NCBI GenBank assembly: GCA_020719775.1
Contig: DYPS01000008.1
Location: 1-48,248 of the forward strand
Direction of reading: 5' to 3'
Origin: Desulfosporosinus sp.
GTDB lineage: Bacteria > Campylobacterota > Campylobacteria > Campylobacterales > Arcobacteraceae
Length of the DNA: 48,248 nucleotides
Below the pieces are notes generated by a model. The model was given only the letters and a program-made list of their open reading frames with translations. It had not been told where the DNA came from and did no database searches. Made by a program: the position numbers and the translations under genes. Shown here in pieces: positions 1 to 11,717 of this stretch (position 1 is its first letter; the number at the start of each line of letters is the position of its first letter).

Positions 1-17
1 AATAAAAATAAAAAAAT

Positions 18-915
18 ATGTCAAAGAAAATGAATAAGGCAGGAAGCTAAGTTCGTTGTAGTCCATTAGAAGGCATAGATCCAAGTTCAATAATGAATTT
101 TGAGTACGAATTATCGAATATTTAAAAAATCCAACGCAAGATTCAATCTGCTTTAAATTCTCGTTGATGATGATACTATTTTTAAGTTTATTATTTAATT
201 TCTTAATAACTCCAAATGAGTTTGAGGAACAGCGAAATAAATATTGATTAGGAGATAGGAATAGAATAATTTAGAATAGTTTTGAAAATAATATCAGCAG
301 GACTGATAAAATCAACTGCAACTGTATCTTAAACTTAACTAAGCAATGCAGAATTTAGGTTAGTCTATAAAGGATGATTTATAATGAGGAACAAAATGTG
401 ACAACCATCGTCACTAAATATCAGAATAAGAATAATCCTCTTTGGGAGTAAACGTTTTACCTTGATGGAAAAGCCGAAGACCATCTTATCATCATTCTCA
501 AAGATGATGATTAGAAAATAATTGGGAGAGCAGCTCTCGAGTTAAAAATTATGTTGAATGAATTCAACTCAATTTAGTTTAAAAGTAATACGTGATTAAA
601 ACAGACTAGACCATCAATCTTTACTTGGCGGATCAATTCACAACAACTCTTACTTATGCCTTCAAATTATATGAAAAAGCTGATCACATAGGAGGTTTAT
701 AGACTCCCAATCTTACTCTTACTCATATGGATATCATTAAAAATTCATTAACTTCGACACAAAAAGCTGTTCAAGGGTTATTAAATACAAAATAAATTCC
801 CAATATTTTCAGTTGTATGGACACTTAATAAATAATTGGATTCGATAATATTGAATTTTATCCAAGTAAATTTAGAACAAAACGAAGATAGCTTTAAATA
901 TAAAACAATGAATGA
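18..915 (+). CDS. C2-domain protein (275 aa, 3 introns)
   Basis: Translated with TAA/TAG as Gln, this reads as a small protein with one C2-like domain over roughly residues 65-150. The strands look like FRIVLKIISAG, then NNPLWEQTFYLDG, then HLIIILKDDDQKIIGRAALE, which follows the usual C2 order (NPxWxExFxF followed by LxIxVxDxD and IGxxxIxL). C2 domains bind phospholipid, often with calcium; the DDD loop would suit that, but the binding set is not complete by eye. Introns at 163-186, 363-388 and 585-604 are needed to keep the frame; the first has an unusual GTTGAT donor and is the least certain. The C-terminal part is unassigned. ATG at 18 is the first in frame, but the window begins only 17 bases earlier, so an upstream exon cannot be excluded. 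The stop is a lone TGA, and the frame stays open beyond it into the next gene. Confidence 0.6.
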
Positions 916-966
916 TTGCTTGATGTTTTGTATTGCTAATTAGAACGATAGTTATTATTTATTGAA

Positions 967-2235
967 ATGCAGAAAAATAACAAATTTCGAAAAAGCGACT
1001 TAGCCATTCCTGAACTAGACACCTTATTCGCTTGTGAAACACCCAGTCGTCTAAGGAATTCTATGTCCAATCATAGTGTTCCTTCCATTGATTTTGCCAA
1101 CTACCGCATCACCATATCCAATCATCAAGTTTCGGCTTTTCAATCTGCCAAATTTATCAAACAGTAACCGAGATCTTCTAAAAATTTGAAATAACAACTT
1201 TCTTCCCTCCAATAAAAATTAAACAGTGCAAAAGTGTAGATGAGTACTCGGTCAAACATTAAGGAACATCATCAAACCAAATCGTAAATTAGATAAATAG
1301 TACATTATCCAATCAAGAAGGAGGAACCTAAAAGAGGAGCAAGGCAACCTGTTTAAAATATTTAAAATTTAAGAAAAAGTCGAATCGAACAATTTACCAA
1401 CGCAGTTCCCAAGCCTAAAAACATAACAACATTTTCAGTTAATCCATATTCTTCAGTCAGAAATAATAAGTATTATCTGTCTTAGGTTGTGAGAGCCATC
1501 CACTAAAAAAATTCACTTGCAGTCGAACACATTACATCATCAATTCAGTTTTTAAGACAATGTCAGTAACTACCCAATTTTTTGTTTCAAAATAAAGGAA
1601 AAGTACCTATTTAACTTCTTCAAAATCCAATTTTTTCCAATAAAAAAACTCTAGTGCTAGATTTAGATTAAACGTTGATTCATTGTTTCGACAATACAGA
1701 GTGTGAACCTGATCTAAGTTTAAAAATAACAATATAAAACACCCCAGTTGAAGTGGATTTTACAATTCGACCATATGCACTTACATTCCTCAAAAAAATA
1801 TCCCGTAAATGGTAGGTTATCATCTTTACAGCAAGTCATCAGGAATATGCAGATGCTATATTGGATTAAATTGATCCTGATCATGTTATTTTCCAGCATA
1901 GACTCTATAGGCAGCATTGTACAATTGTCAACGATCTTTACCTAAAAGATCTCTCAAGAATAAACAGAGATTTGAGTAAAATGGTATTAGTTGATAACGC
2001 TGCATATTCTTATGTTCTTCAACTTAGTAATGGGATTCCAATACTTCCTTTTTATGATGGCAAGGATTTCGAATTATCAGCATTGGAAGGATATCTTTAA
2101 AAGCTTGATCAATGTAAAGATGTTCGGGAATTAAATAAAAATTATTTTCAACTTCATCTCTATAACTAGTTTGATAATAGCACTGAACTTATAGAGGAGC
2201 TTTATATAAATCATAAATAGCAAATTTTAATTTGA
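967..2235 (+). CDS. NIF/CTD-type DxDxT phosphatase (SCP/Dullard-like, 422 aa)
   Basis: No intron is needed. The C-terminal half is a haloacid-dehalogenase phosphatase of the FCP/SCP family: VLDLDQTLIHC at about residues 230-240 carries the DxDxT nucleophile motif (D232, D234), followed by RPYALTFLKKIS, KWQVIIFTASHQEYADAILD and MVLVDNAAYSYVLQLSNGIP, the order seen in CTD small phosphatases and Dullard. Such enzymes remove phosphate from Ser/Thr of RNA polymerase II CTD or other proteins. The Gln inside the catalytic DLDQT is encoded by TAA, so this enzyme depends on the altered code. The first 200 residues are Lys/Asn/Ser-rich and look disordered. The start at 967 is the first ATG after the upstream TGA at 913; the same frame is open between them, so a fusion with the C2 gene is possible. 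The substrate is unknown. Confidence 0.88.
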
Positions 2236-2382
2236 TATTTTTTAGTTCTTTTCCATATACAACTATCAAATTATTGTAAAATCTTTATTTTATCAATAAT
2301 TCAGAAGGATTTTCTAATTTTGAGCTTATTTGAGTTGTGCATAATCAATAATAATATTACTGCCTCAAAGTTTTAAAACTGT

Positions 2383-3435
2383 ATGCGTGGCAAAAAACTA
2401 ATCAATCACAATCAAGTGGTGCAAAATCATCCACAAAAAATCGAAACACTACGTTCACAACCCAAGCGCAAAGTCAATTAAATCAGAAGTCAAGAACATA
2501 AAATTAGAATGCAACCAAATCCACTTCAACCGCCAACCCAAAGAGTCATTCGGGCTCCGCCATAATTTCAAAATTCTGAATATGAACCACAACGTAGACA
2601 AAGACAAACATTCAACTTTGTTCCTATAGGTTAGCCAACGCCCGTTTTTGTTAGTCAAATGCAAGAAAATCCTTTGAGAATGCAAAGAAACAGTGATGCA
2701 TGTGTAATGGCAAGAGGAAGAGAGCACAATTTTATAAATCAAAATAATAATAGAGGACTTCATAGTTCTACTCAGAAGATTAAGATTATATCAGCTGACA
2801 ATCGCGATCAATCTTATTCTCGCTCTTAAAATAGTTCAGCCCGCAAACGAGGAGGTATAGAACTTACTAAAACATTGCTTAAAAAAATATCAGGAATGTA
2901 CACTGATAAAGATTTCCAAAATCGATCTTCAATGATGAACAAATCGAATAAGTAAGACACAACTGGAATCATGACAATGACAATGAGTGGAAGAGGTGTA
3001 TGTGATGAATATCAAATCAGCGATTTTGACTTTCAGCCCAACTCTAATCATACCCTTAATCTTACCAATAGCAATCCAATTAGTTTTAATGATTCTGGAA
3101 ATTGGAACAGAACAGGAAATCAAGATAATAGTTATACGCATCAACACTATCAAGAAGCAACTCAAAACATTCAAAGCATTTCTTCTTTTGTCACTCCTAA
3201 AAAAGAATTGATTAAAGTTAAAAGTTTTGATATTATGAATAGTCGTCCAACTTCAGAAAGTATAGTTGTCGGTAATTAACCTCCAGCCAAACCTATGGCA
3301 AACAGAAAAGGAATGCAGGGAAACACATCTCGTTAAAATGAAAGATATTTAATTCGTTCAAAGAACAAAACACTAGATCAACTTTCAGTAAAGCAGTCAA
3401 TGGTTTTTGGAGGATTTGACAACTATTACCAATGA
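2383..3435 (+). CDS. Disordered Asn/Gln/Arg-rich protein (350 aa)
   Basis: A single open frame without introns, from ATG at 2383 to TGA at 3433. The product is rich in Asn, Gln, Ser and Arg with short proline stretches (for example QPPTQRVIRAPP). It has no hydrophobic segment and no domain I recognise. A basic region (RKRGGIELTKTLLKKISGMY) near residue 155 is the most ordered-looking part. A serine-rich stretch and the C-terminal VKQSMVFGGFDNYYQ could be short interaction motifs, but this is only a guess. It lies 147 bp downstream of the phosphatase on the same strand. Function unknown. Confidence 0.7.
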
Positions 3436-3561
3436 AGATAAATAGTTAATTTTGATTTTTGTAATTATTGGTGAGTAAGCCATACTTATTCATTCTATTT
3501 TTTAAGAATTATTACAGCAAAACGAATTAACTTAACATAATGCAATATCACTATTGTACTA

Positions 3562-4284
3562 TCATATATTTTTGACTAATTATACAAATTATTGCCAATC
3601 TTTTACTTTGTACTCCTGAATTTTTTTAATGTTTTCAAATTAAACTGCTTTCCCAAAGAATTGTTACATTTCCTTAATGTTATCCTTGCTCATTATCATA
3701 AATATGCATTGGTATAATTAATTTATATAATGTCTGTCCCAAAAACGAGAAGAAAAAGATAAATATTCCAACCATTTGTTACTTAATGTCACTGTGTTTC
3801 CAATTATTCCTGAATATTTTGCATTGAATTCATTCACCATCTATCTTAGTCTGTCCTTGGTCAGAAACTAAAATCCATTTTAAGTTGTTCGCACCCATAA
3901 ATTCTATTGATATTGAAGTTCACCAATAGAATTTATGAATTTGATGAAAGTTTGGTCACTCATTATTCCTATAGTTTTGTCCAACTCATCGTCATTCAAT
4001 TATTATGGGCATATACATTAATTCTTTCTGCAAATTTTGCAATCAAAACCAGAATAGACTTATACTGGACCTTCATCTCGTTCTATTTAATGAACTTTAT
4101 TATTTCGATGAGTTTGCTTTGTTTTTAACACGCCTGATTTCATTTCAGGTGCTTTAGCATTGATATGTTTGGTTTTAATATGAGTATACAAAGCAGCATA
4201 TGAACCATATGCCTTGCCACAGCCCTCACTGCATATAAATTCTTTTGAAATTTATTAATTTTTTCGCCGATGAATTTTTTGCAT
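3562..4284 (-). CDS. C2H2 zinc-finger protein (240 aa)
   Basis: Read on the minus strand with the ciliate code, the frame starts MQKIHRRKNQQ and soon gives one clear C2H2 finger at about residues 17-42: FICSEGCGKAYGSYAAL followed by YTHIKTKH (C-x3-C, L, H-x4-H). Fingers of this kind usually bind DNA, sometimes RNA or protein. A second cysteine cluster (CKICRKNQCIC) follows near residue 80. The C-terminal 130 residues are helical and charged, with no recognised domain. The start is uncertain: the frame is open further upstream and contains a possible partial finger (FGDCEGYI) on the far side of an unresolved junction, so an upstream exon may be missing. The gene converges with the one ending at 3435, leaving 126 bp between the stops. 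Confidence 0.7.
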
Positions 4285-5189
4285 AATGTTCTACTTATAA
4301 AAATATTATAAATTTGAAGTAGTACAACAAACAATCAAAATGAATGATATATAAAGGATATAGCCCTCACAGTCTCCAAATGGTTTGTATTATTAAAAGA
4401 TAAATGTACCGTTGATACCCGAATCATGAATTGTGACTACCAGCTTATTTTTTGAATCAAATTAAAATGATTTTAAACATAACAAACTGAAGATATTAGA
4501 CTTCAAGATTAAATTTCCATTTTTTTTTTATTTAATCAGTTGCTTGATTATCATCCATAAGAGTGCTTCCAACAAAAATGGGGCTTTTTAAGTAAATTTA
4601 TGTGTTTGTATAATGCTGCTATATAATATATTTTTCTTTGTTAGTTTTATCAATATTAGAATTTAAATAATATTTTTATAAAAATTGATTAATCAAAAAT
4701 AAGGAAAATGATCAAACTACTGATATTTTTATTATTTTAATGACTTAAACTTATGAATATACTCATAATTATATTATAAATGTTTTCTTTTTCGTTTATA
4801 ATTTGTAAAATTAACTAAGTTTTCTTATTCAAATGAACCAAGGTATTTGCTTAAAGAAATTGTATATTTAAACTTGGAACTTATAAAGGAAAATTTATTT
4901 GGTATACAATCGTATTTATGATATTTGCTTGCATAGTTCTATATGCACCACAAATCATCAAACTCAAATTTATTTATTAACTTAGTAAACAAACTAAGGT
5001 TAAGAAAACTTTTCAAAATAAAAAAATTCTTACAAATTTTACAAGTCATTGGAGCTTAGTTAAATTTTTCCAAAGTAGAATATTTGCAAAAACAAAATGG
5101 AATAATTTTTAAGCAATAATTCATTGCAATTTAATTGTTTAATCATGAAATTCTGTTTTATAGTTCAGAGATATAGTTATGAATAGTTA
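4285..5189. other. AT-rich intergenic stretch
   Basis: About 900 bp of very AT-rich sequence with frequent TGA in all frames and no domain signal on either strand. It may hold the promoter and 5' exon(s) of the zinc-finger gene. I see no repeat unit or RNA gene. Confidence 0.5.
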
Positions 5190-5672
5190 TCAGCTTATTC
5201 TTTTCAGTTGGTGTTCTTGAAATATTTAGTGATTATACATTATTCTAAGGATTAAACCTGAAGGCTCAGATGTTGGTTCTTTAGCTTTTTGAAACTTTGA
5301 AGTTTATTTCGTCAGCCTTCTACGTACTTTGGCTTTTAATAATAAAATTTCCTTTATAATATATTGTATTGAGAATAATGGCAAATTAAGTTTCATTACT
5401 TTCAATATAAATCGCATTAAAACGCACAAAGCTCTTTGAAAGCAAAACTCTTTATTTTTTGTATGGCCGTTATTTTCTAGAAATGAACATGAATTGGCTT
5501 TCTTTAATAGTATTACAGTTTGAAATAGTAAATTAAGTTTTTTTTTCTTTTTTGAGCAGAAGGTAGCTAAAAGTAAAGTAAAAACCAGAACTGTAAGTGC
5601 TTTTTTAATAGTATTGATTAGCTTGTTTTGAACAAAGATAAGCTTTTGATGTTTTATGCAAGGTTTAAGCAT
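5190..5672 (-). CDS. Possible small membrane protein (160 aa, doubtful)
   Basis: A TGA-free minus-strand frame starting MLKPCIKHQK. It has a hydrophobic run (LTVLVFTLLLATFC, about residues 27-40) followed by a lysine cluster, which could be a membrane anchor with a basic flank. The last 45 residues look more protein-like than the middle. An intron could be hidden at the hydrophobic run, because a GT..TTTTAG pair of 25 nt covers it. No homologue is recognised. TAA and TAG are sense codons here, so an open frame of this size can occur by chance. It would be divergent from the gene starting at 5718. Confidence 0.22.
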
Positions 5673-5717
5673 ATTCAGAACTATATAATAATTAATAAAC
5701 TGTCGTTCATTGCTTAG

Positions 5718-6995
5718 ATGTCGCTTAGGAAATAGACACAATCACTTGATTTACAGTACGAGTAGTAATAACTATTGGAGAGATCTAATGAACTTCCTAC
5801 TAATTCATTAAAAGTCAAAACAGACGAACTTTTTTCTCAACAAAAATGTATAGCATCATAAAGAGAATAAGATCACATTTTGTTCGTAGGTAATAAAAAA
5901 AAGATAGGAGAGTAGCAAACAAGTGACAGGATCATAATTCGACAGAAAAGAGAGAGTGTTTACCATTTTGTGAAAAAGGAACAGAACTAATTTCAAAGCC
6001 ATGTAATAAACCTTTTCAATGTAAATTTAATTTTAACTAAGGTCATTGCGATTAACTAGAAAGCTCTTATGAATGATAACCATTGGTAGTCCTTCGTAGT
6101 CTCCAATTTTTACATTAAAGAAGTTTTTAAAATTTAACATCGCTATCAAGCTGTCATCATCTTCCTCAAAAATAACTTAGATTGTCTTCAAGAAAATTAG
6201 TTGTAATGTTTCTATTAATTTAGGTATGAATTCGTAAGCCGACTCAAGAACAATGGAGATCTGAAACTCTATGATTTATCCATTAGAATTAAAAAATTCA
6301 TTTAATTGTACAAGGAAGAGCTCGCTTTAAGATAGCCTGCCGACGAAGGAAGTGAAATGTACACAAACATAACGTAATTTCTTAAGACAATGCATGGTAA
6401 GGCCTACTTTTGCGTGGCTCGTTCGAACATCCTCATATTTTCCGAATCTTTTCTGTCTTTAGTTGACTAAGATTATGAAGATTTTATTCTTAAAACCCTC
6501 AAGTATCGTTCCATTACCCAAGAGTATCAACCATTTAATACAGATATTTTTCTACCCAGCGATACAAAGACGTGATGATCCAGTACTTCCAAAACATCGA
6601 ACTCCTTTTCAAACACAGAAGGGGAGAGCTTAGTCATGAAGAACTCATCAATTATTCGAAATACACTTTTGTCGACTGCATCACAACCCATCATCAAGTA
6701 TTGTTCTTCTTAATTAGAGAAAAATACTTTGCGACATTGAATTTAAGTTTGTATCAGATATCGCCTGCTTCGAAGTCGTGCAATAAATATAACATATATA
6801 ACAAAAATAAACAATAAAGCCTCGCCCTGCACTCTATCAAAAGATAAAGAGAGTTATGGAGACGTTCTCACAGAAGTAATCATAAGTCTTGAGGAATATT
6901 TTTTAAATACCAAATTCGCTAGATTATAATAAAGAGCATAACCGGTCTCAAATTACATTAAAAAACAACAACTAATGATTATCTATATCCTTTGA
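5718..6995 (+). CDS. Uncharacterised soluble protein (about 410 aa, 2 introns, 3' end uncertain)
   Basis: Starts MSLRKQTQSLDLQYEQQQ, with an in-frame ATG and many UAR glutamine codons. Introns at 6524-6543 (20 nt) and 6751-6775 (25 nt) restore one continuous frame. The product is mixed charged and aromatic, with no signal peptide or membrane segment and no domain I can name; stretches such as AYFCVARSNILIFSESFL and VMIQYFQNIELLFKHRRGEL look folded. The stop used here is TGA at 6993, but all three frames read plausibly to between 7183 and 7255, so a further intron may extend the gene (for example to TGA at 7229). The start overlaps a TTG-initiated minus-strand shadow frame, which I do not accept as a gene. 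Confidence 0.65.
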
Positions 6996-7531
6996 CAAGA
7001 GAATAACTCAAAGTGGTATTGATTCAGCTATGAAGTTCATCTCTCAAATTCTAAATTGCCTTTGAGACGACTACTATCTCTCATTAAATTATCAATAAAT
7101 GGAAGAAATGTAGAAAATAATAAAATGCAAGAATATCAATCTCAGTTAATCCAATACTTCCTTCTCTTAAGAATATGTTGACAGCTTTAATTTAGAATTA
7201 AATGACCATTAACTAAGTTCACAGCCAAATACATGAGGTCCAAATTTTAATTTGAAATGTTTTAAAAAAGAGAGCTTACTCCCCATAAAATCTTGAAAAT
7301 ATTTTTGTCAATTTCTTCCACTTTGCGTTCTTACTTCAAATCTGTGGTTTTAAATCATTTGCCTGTCGATATAATTCATATGTAGGTAATCCTATAGCGA
7401 TAGAGTAAAAGATGATTTAATAAAAAAAAGCTCAATGCCTTTGACAGCAGAAGCCCCTTAGAAAAATATTTAATTGTGATTTTGTTACTTTACGTTTTTA
7501 AATATTTTGAATTTGTGTGAGATTCAAAAGA
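6996..7531. other. Region of unresolved coding status
   Basis: Up to about 7255 the plus strand has protein-like frames that may be the final exon(s) of the preceding gene, but no single splice solution stands out. From 7255 to 7531 I see no gene. Confidence 0.4.
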
Positions 7532-7774
7532 ATGGAACCTAATGCCCATCCAAATATAAAATATGCGGACTGCTTGGCTGAGCTTTTTGTTGTTAGTATG
7601 GTTAAGCTTTGCCATATTGATGAGTAGATGAAAAATATTCACAAGAAAAGTGAGAGTAATTTATAGAAAGGAAACATCTCAATCAATTTTTTAGGAAAAT
7701 ATTATAATATCAAAGATTCAAGTTAATTTTAAAATTATTCCTATCTAGAATAGTTAATAAGACGAGGGAAATGA
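7532..7774 (+). CDS. Possible small protein (80 aa)
   Basis: A short frame, ATG at 7532 to TGA at 7772, beginning MEPNAHPNIKYADCLAELF and containing two UAA and two UAG glutamine codons. It is mixed polar with one mildly hydrophobic helix and no membrane segment or known motif. Composition is similar to neighbouring real proteins, but at 81 codons it could be chance. It lies between an unassigned gene and the CK2 pseudogene. Confidence 0.35.
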
Positions 7775-8037
7775 CAACAATAAACTGATATATTTGGAAT
7801 GAGGATGGAAAATAGACAAATGAGTGTGAATGTTCTAACTACTTTTGGTTAAATATGAAAAAAAAAAAAAATCATTCCCTCACTGAATGGAATATGTGTA
7901 ATGATATTAATCTCATTAATAATTTCAATAACTAAGATATTAAGTTTCATCTATTCGAAACAAGATAAAATAGATAAAAAGTTATTCGTAAACATTTAGA
8001 AAATTAAAGTTAATTTGACATAGATAATATTTGAAAA

Positions 8038-9140
8038 TCATTATTTTGTAAGTCCATCAAAGTAGGGATGACTCATAGCCTACAAAACAGTTATTCCCTA
8101 CATCTAAATTAAAGCTCATTTGCATGATCAATAATCAGCATTTTTTTAAGTAGATCTAACGCCTTTTCGTGAGCTAGATGCTGATTATCTGAAGATATAT
8201 AATCTTATAATTTCGTTTAGGACATGTTTTCTCTTCAATATGCATTTTTGTCTTCTAATCTGGTTTCAACTTGTATTTTTATATATAACGTTCAATTTCT
8301 GCTGTCCCCATCACTTGTGCTATTTTTCTTAGTTGATCTGGATTGTCGTCTCCCTTAAAAAATATGTTTATTTTAAACATCTGTATTGATTGAGTTGTAC
8401 CATGCCTGCAAACATGCAGCCTAACGACCATACTTCTAGAGAGTAATTATAAAATTAATTATTTACCAATAATTCAGGTCATTGTAATAACTTGAAGCAA
8501 CTCTCACATTATATTCTTTATTTGGTAAATAATAGTCAGCCAAACCCCAGTCTACAATTATCAAAATCTTTCTCTTTTGATCTATGAGAACGTTCTGTGG
8601 TTTGATATCTCTATGCATAATTCCTTGAGAGTGATACTTCCAAAATTTTATAAAGGAAATATCGTATCTATTGATCATTGTACTATGGAACTCTTTTACC
8701 TTACTATGTTTCAACATAATCGAATGCCTTTCTTCTTTAATAATTACGAGAACATAGCTTTTAGAACAATTGTCAATCATAACATTTATTAGTTCAATTA
8801 CACTTGGATGTTCCAAAGTTTTTAATATTTTAATTTCTCTTCTAATTTTACTTTAACGAACTTATAATATCAAATTGGGTACTTGGCTTTAATATTTTTA
8901 GTACAGACAGTTTTTATTATTATTTACCATTTCCGACTGCTACTGCTTTATACACGTCACTGTATTTTCCACGACCTATTTTTTAAATAATTTAATATTG
9001 ATCAATTGCCTAGTTGCTTAATATCAAAGAGTATACTTGATTGATATTTGATACTCTTAATATTCAAACTACTATGGTCCCCTTATTAGGGATGCATCCA
9101 GATATTTTTTGTATTCTTTTGGGCATTTATACTGAGACAT
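8038..9140 (-). pseudogene. Casein kinase 2 alpha pseudogene
   Basis: On the minus strand, pieces of a CK2 alpha catalytic subunit can be followed in order: an N-terminus MSQYKCPKEY, the glycine loop GRGKYSDVYKAV, HSQGIMHRDIKPQNVLID, the CK2-type DWG (VDWGLADYYLPNKEYNVRVA), YSLEVWSLGCMFAGM, FFKGDDNPDQLRKIAQVMG, SSDNQHLAHEKALDLLKKM and the C-terminal AMSHPYFDGL. The pieces lie in different frames. A 20-nt intron at 8381-8400 is still intact and joins FAGM to FKINIFF, but frame changes near 8275 and 8120, an in-frame TGA at 8235-8237, loss of the APE-like segment (NDLNYW replaces the GPELL region) and a deletion before HSQG cannot be explained by introns. A functional CK2 phosphorylates acidic Ser/Thr sites; this copy should not. 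It looks like a decaying duplicate. Confidence 0.82.
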
Positions 9141-9305
9141 ATTCAATTATTATTTTTATTATAATGAAGATATCAAATACGAATTTCACTATTAATAACA
9201 ATTAATTTATTAAGATTTATGATCCTTATTTATCATTCCTATTGTAATAAATTTAAGTATTTATACTGATGTTGCATAAAATAAATATTTTTAAGTCATA
9301 AGACA

Positions 9306-11655
9306 TCATGAATGAATTTCAGCAAATTTGCTTCCGAATACAAGTGAGATGATAGCCATGAGTTTGATGAGAATATTCAAGGCGGGTCCAGAAGTATCCT
9401 TAAGGGGATCTCCAACAGTATCACCAACAACTGCGGCTTTGTGAATGTCGGATCCTTTCTTTACAATATTTCCATTATCATCCTGCATAGCTCCACTTTC
9501 AATATATTTCTTTGCATTATCCCAAGCTCCTCCTGTATTGGCGGCAGATATGGCCATTTGAACTCCACTTACAATTGCTCCTGGTAAAAATCCAGCCAAA
9601 ATTTTAGGACCAAAAGCGAAACCTAGCAATAAAGGACTGAAGATAACCTAAATAAAAAAATAATTACAAGGCAACCTGGAGCAATCATTTCTCGTAGTGA
9701 AGATCTAGTTGAAATTCTGATACAAGCACGATAATCAGGTTCAGAGGTACCAGCTAAAATTCCAGGATCGTTGTGAATTTGTCTTCTAACTTCTTCAACC
9801 ATACCGAATGCAGCTTTACCAACAGAGGCAATAGTGAAAGCTGAAAAGACATAAGGCAACATAGCTCCAATTAAAAGACCAGCAAAAATTTAAGGTTTAG
9901 TTAAAGCAATATCTGCCTGAGCTGAAGGAGTATCAAGACCAGCATTGTGCAAGAAACCACCAAAGAGAGATAATGATACGAGAGCAGCTGAACCAATAGC
10001 AAATCCTTTACCAATAGCAGCAGTTGTGTTTCCAGCAGCATCTAAAGCATCAGTACGATCTCTAACCTATTCTCCCATTTCAGCCATTTATGCAATACCT
10101 CCTGCATTATCACTAATTGGTCCGTAGCCATCAATAGCCAAACTTAAAGGAAGATTAGATAACATGCCAAGAGCAGAAAGAGCAACACCATAGTAGCCCA
10201 TATAACTATTAGCAGCGAAAGCAGTTAAAGCAATGAAAATGGCGGGAACAAAGGTACTCATATAACCAAGAGCAAGACCAAGAGTAACATTTGAAGCAGG
10301 TCCAGCCTTGCAAGTAGCCGCGAGTCCTCTAACTGGTGAGTATGCATGTGAAGTAACATATTCAGTAAAGGCAGCGATGATCATACCTGAAATAAGTCCA
10401 AATATTGAACAAAGATAAGGAATATAAGGTTCAAGAATATCTTTTGAATTGCTCAAAAGTTTGAATTGAGAAGGATAAGAGAATATGCAAGCGAGATAAG
10501 TGACTCCAAGAAGTACAATTGTTGATCCAATCAATTGAACCTTCAAAGTTGACTCAATTTTAGTTTTAGTTTCAACTTTCATTATGTGAGTGGAGAGAGT
10601 ACTAATAATCAAGCAAATAATGATTCCTAAGGCAATAAGGACTAAGGGGTAAAATAAAACTGAAAGATATTGATTGCAACCCATAGCTCCATCGACACCA
10701 TTGTAGCCCACAAGAGTGTCAGATGAGATAACCAATGCTGCGCAAGTAGATTCAGCAAAAGAACCAAACAAATCAGCGCTCATACCAGCAACATCACCTA
10801 CATTGTCACCTACATTATCAGCAATGGTAGCTGGGTTTCTAGGACTATCTTCTGGCAAATCTTTTTCAATCTTTCCGACTAAATCAGCTCCAACATCAGC
10901 AGCTTTGGTATAAATTCCTCCACCAACTCTTCCAAAAAGTGCAACAAATGATCCTCCAAGACCATAGCCAGCAATAGCCTCAAACAGTTTTTTGTATCCT
11001 TAGTGGTGTTTGATTAATGAAAGTTACTCTTATTGATCGTTGATTGACTTATAAATAAGGATTAAAATAGTCAGAACTGAATTAAAAACAAAAATACCTA
11101 AAAGTCCAAGAGAAACCAAAGCAAATCCCATCGCGCAACCAGCTCTAAATGCAACTCTAAATGCAGGGGCAAGTCCAGCTCTTGCACAGTAGGTGGTTCT
11201 AAAATTAGTTTGAGTTGCAATGACCATGCCAACAGCTCCACAAATGATTGAAATGATGGCTCCAATGGCAAATGCTACTGCAGTCATAACTCCTTCAGCT
11301 GTTAAGAAGGTTATTACGAAAAACATGACGAAAACAAAGATGAGACAAATGAGATATTCCTGTTTGAGAAACTCAACAGCTCCCTAAATGAGTGATATTG
11401 TACATTGGCGATTTTATCTCCTAGTTCAATAAGTAATTTTCTTTGTTCTTCAGTGATATCATTGACGAGTTGTCTGGATGATGAAGAGTCATGGTCAGCA
11501 ACGTTAATGCTCTTAACGTGAAGGAAATTAATGACAGCCCAGATGATACCGATCACACAGCTGACTATGATGATAATAATGGATGTGGAGAAGTCAAAGA
11601 TTCCTTGGCAAGAGTCATCTGAAGGGGTTGCTGCAAAGATATTGTTGATTTACAT
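9306..11655 (-). CDS. Proton-pumping inorganic pyrophosphatase, K+-dependent type (769 aa)
   Basis: A membrane H+-PPase, which couples hydrolysis of PPi to proton transport into acidic compartments (vacuole, acidocalcisome, alveolar-type sacs). Exons join across 20-nt introns at 11384-11403 and 9648-9667 to give 769 aa, the normal size of the family. Diagnostic motifs are all present: [20 protein letters not shown] (about residue 235), [18 protein letters not shown] (about 272) and the C-terminal acidic [19 protein letters not shown] (about 723). GNTTAAIGK (about 533) has Ala where K+-independent enzymes have Lys, so this is the K+-stimulated type. Multiple hydrophobic helices are evident. 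The start [13 protein letters not shown] is the first ATG in frame. The gene uses fewer UAR glutamines than its neighbours, as expected for a well-expressed gene. It starts head-to-head with the gene at 11718, 62 bp away. Confidence 0.96.
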
Positions 11656-11717
11656 CACCACTATTTAAGATTAATAGATTCACTTAAAGTAATATCAGAT
11701 ATCAGCTGTAAACCATC

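Noticed and set aside
2929-3211. Frames overlapping the Asn/Gln-rich gene on both strands
   Set aside because: They are in other frames of a real gene and have no ATG context or motif.
4140-4334. Minus-strand frame with standard stops across the zinc finger
   Set aside because: It is a different frame from the C2H2 motif; the finger only appears in the neighbouring frame.
5304-5741. Minus-strand frame with a TTG start
   Set aside because: TTG is not an expected start here, a TGA lies immediately upstream, and its 5' end overlaps the better-supported plus-strand gene starting at 5718. Only the ATG-initiated inner part is kept, at low confidence.
9945-10913. Plus-strand frames opposite the pyrophosphatase
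   Set aside because: Antisense shadows of a strongly conserved membrane protein; their composition is the reverse image of its Ala/Gly-rich helices.
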